NCBI GenBank assembly: GCA_023846275.1
Contig: JAIUJO010000447.1
Span: 169,764-233,763, forward strand
From: Vanilla planifolia
Taxonomy: Eukaryota > Streptophyta > Magnoliopsida > Asparagales > Orchidaceae
Reading direction: 5' to 3'
DNA: 64,000 nt
Position numbers and translations under genes: made by a program. The notes beneath the pieces are model-generated. The model saw nothing but the letters and a program-made list of their open reading frames with translations. It was not told the origin of the DNA and searched no databases. The number at the start of each line of letters is the position of its first letter. The first letter of the stretch is position 1. Of this stretch, positions 61,601 to 64,000 are shown piece after piece.

Positions 61601-64000
61601 TACATGAAAGTTGAAACCAAAGATACAATGGAGATCATGTGTGGCATCCTTAACCATTAAAAAAGTTACAAAATAAAACATATCATAATGCGTATCAAAA
61701 TCTTAAAATCAATTTTTAAAAATTTATAAATAAATATTATATTGGATAGAACTTATCATGACAAGTACAATAATTAATACTTCATCTAGATTAGAGATCG
61801 TTTGGAATTATTATGAATAACAAATTAATTAAGCATAATTAATAGTAAATCATTTTTTAAAATTTTATTAAATATATATTAAGGTTGAAATAAGACTAAT
61901 TCAAGTACTATAACATAACCAAAATAAAGTGACGTAAAGGTCACATAAGAAGAGATTTAGGGTTATATAGAAATTTAAAAAGTTGAAGGAAACAATTTTA
62001 AAAAATAGATAATTTAATGGGAAAGTAGTATTATATCTTACTAAAGTAATTGAGAATAATATCCTCAAATATAAAAATAGCAACAAATAAAAACTTCTAT
62101 TAAAAGATGTAAAAACTCAAAGAAAATGTAATATTAGAAAGAATTTAATGAATTATTATTTTAATATTCCTCTTAGAAATGAGTTCAACAACATTTATTT
62201 CTTTTCTATTAAATATTAGTTGGAATTATGATGAATTTATAGGTTTAGTAAGATGAAACGAGGTTAAATTACTATTTTAAAGTTAATTTACTATATATTA
62301 GAGGTGAATTATGATAAATTGGAGAAATATAATTTAACTAAACAAAAGCAATGTAAAAGTTAGACAAGGGAAGATTTAGAATTACATATTAAAACTAAAT
62401 TCAAGACATTCAAAGAAATAAGATACATTATGTGGGAGTGATTCAATTCAATATGTTAATGAGAGCAATTGTAACATCACTAGCCATCAAATCAAGTATG
62501 AATTGAAATGTCACATAAGCTATGCAAAAGTCATAGAAAATTATATATTTCAAAATATATAAAATGAATTTTTTTTATACATAAATGTCATCAATATATG
62601 TCCAAAGGCATTTATTTAATCTTGGTCAAATAATGTTTAGAATTACTACATATTATGAGCAAATTAAGAAGACATAATAAAAATATATTATTTTAATATT
62701 ACTTAAATAATATAATATAGCCAAATCATAGTGAAGTAAAGGTCGCATGTCCTAAGATTTAGAGGTATATAACAATATAATGAAAAAATAAAAAAACATT
62801 GAAGAAAATTAGAAATTTACATGATAAATTAGCATTCCATAACACTAATGCGACAGAGTGTAACAATGTCGATTATCGAATCAAGTATGAATCTAAAAGT
62901 ATAATAAAGTATGCTAAAATTTGATAAAATAAATATTTTTAAATATTAAATAAAACATTCTTATTTTATTATTAAGTAAAGATATGTTAAGATTAAAATA
63001 TGATGAAATGAGACAATGAAATGTAACCAAATAAAAATTGATAAAGATTAGTAATGATGACAAAACGAGTTTCATAGTCAAATAACATAATCAAAGCAAA
63101 AACTTTTGAGACATAAGATAAATGAATAACAAAATTACATTTCAAGGCACTAATGAGATCAAGGATAACATCCCTTATCATGAAATATGGTAGAATAAAA
63201 ATAAATCATAAATTATGTAAAAACCAATTAAAGGAAAGTATATAACAATAAAAATAAATATTTTATTAGATAAGACTTGTTGCAATAAGGTCAAGAGCAT
63301 TTGTTTCCCCTTGATCAAATTATGTTTTGAATTAACATGAATCAAAAAAAATTGAAGAAAAAAATAAATAAAAAAACTTGTTATTTTAATATTCAATATA
63401 TATATATATTAAAGATTAAATAAGTAAATTGTTGTAATTTAATTTAACCAAATCAGAGAGATCTAAAACTAACCTGAGAGAAGATTTATAGTGATATCGT
63501 AATTAAATGAAACTAAAGAGAAACCTTTAAAGAAATGGGATAAAATATATGAAAAAGTTGCATTATAGAATATTGAAAAAATAATATAAAATCCTTGATG
63601 ATCAACTCATGTACGAAAAAATGATCTTATAAGGCATCTCAAAACCATTAAAATTTTTGAAAAGTAATGAAAATAATTATTAGTTAGATAGAGTTTCTTG
63701 AGAGGAGTCTAACGATGTTTGTTTCATCTCGATTAGCCGTCCTTTGAAATTTTTATGAATTACTAAAGAAAATTAGCACAAACAATAATAAATTATTATT
63801 TTAATAATTATCAAACATATATATTATTACTAAAATGAAAAACATTAATACAATATAATACAACAAAATGAAAATGATATAATGGCCATAAGAGGATAAA
63901 AAAGTTTTATTGTAGTTCACCAAATGAAAATGAAAAGTTTTAAGAAATGAAATAAACTTTATAATAAAGTTACTGTCAACCATACTACAAATATTAAGTG
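58675..64000 (+). repeat. Tandem array 2, segment e (~12 monomers, runs off the window)
   Basis: Landmarks lie near 58940, 59628, 60041, 60400, 60785, 61207, 61746, 62168, 62580, 63272 and 63687, with a truncated copy near 59300. The array continues to the last base, so its right end is not in view. The last 2.4 kb is closely related to 52860-54640, with about 0.7 kb of extra monomer sequence at roughly 62920-63650. Confidence 0.9.

Noticed and set aside
29755-64000. A CRISPR array as an explanation for the regular repeats
   Set aside because: Units are about 0.41 kb, diverged, and have no constant-length spacers. The context is eukaryotic retroelements.
1-64000. Organellar DNA, because of high AT content
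   Set aside because: There are no plastid or mitochondrial genes, and nested LTR retrotransposons and satellite-like arrays indicate nuclear DNA.
1-64000. tRNA or rRNA genes
   Set aside because: No cloverleaf with A and B boxes and no conserved rRNA segment was seen. The only tRNA-related sequence is the primer-binding site at 17812.

Overview
This is a non-coding stretch of nuclear DNA from a land plant. It is very AT-rich. The recognisable coding matter consists of decayed plant-type LTR retrotransposons of both superfamilies (Ty1/copia and Ty3/gypsy) plus a fragment of the DUF4283/zinc-knuckle family found in plant LINE-like elements. I see no intact host gene, rRNA, tRNA or CRISPR array. 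The species cannot be named; the heavy load of old, stop-riddled elements suits a large repeat-rich plant genome.

Layout. (1) 1-2.6 kb: gypsy scraps on opposite strands (integrase on +, gag on -) and a TA/TG microsatellite. (2) 2.6-7.2 kb: a diverged tandem array of a roughly 0.41-kb monomer. (3) 7.2-11.2 kb: a decayed copia element on +, from zinc knuckle to RNase H and a polypurine tract. (4) 11.16-13.54 kb: two old tandem copies of a 1.19-kb sequence. (5) 14.57-15.96 kb: a DUF4283/CCHC fragment. (6) 15,959-24,864: a structurally complete but dead copia element with LTRs of about 1.85-1.9 kb, a primer-binding site, a polypurine tract and a near-matching 5-bp target-site duplication. (7) 24.9-27.3 kb: unassigned. 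(8) 27.3-29.75 kb: a gypsy element on + whose reverse transcriptase has been deleted, so the end of protease and linker run straight into integrase. (9) 29.75-64 kb: the same 0.41-kb monomer again in the same orientation, about 65 copies, interrupted four times (gypsy gag-PR-RT-RH on - at 30.3-32.6; gypsy integrase on - at 39.0-39.7; unassigned inserts at 46.3-48.8, which holds a 49-bp minisatellite, and 56.0-58.7).

The most notable structure is the array. About 75-80 monomers share one orientation, are strongly diverged, and show higher-order structure: a multi-monomer block at 52.9-54.6 kb recurs at 61.6-64.0 kb, and a shorter block at 35.3-35.7 recurs at 39.75-40.15. Each monomer tends to carry an inverted repeat around its most conserved segment, and one copy forms a perfect 15-bp hairpin. 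No genes here work together in a pathway. The region reads as an old satellite-like array broken up and flanked by successive retrotransposon insertions. All protein similarities were recognised by eye from family motifs, not by database search.
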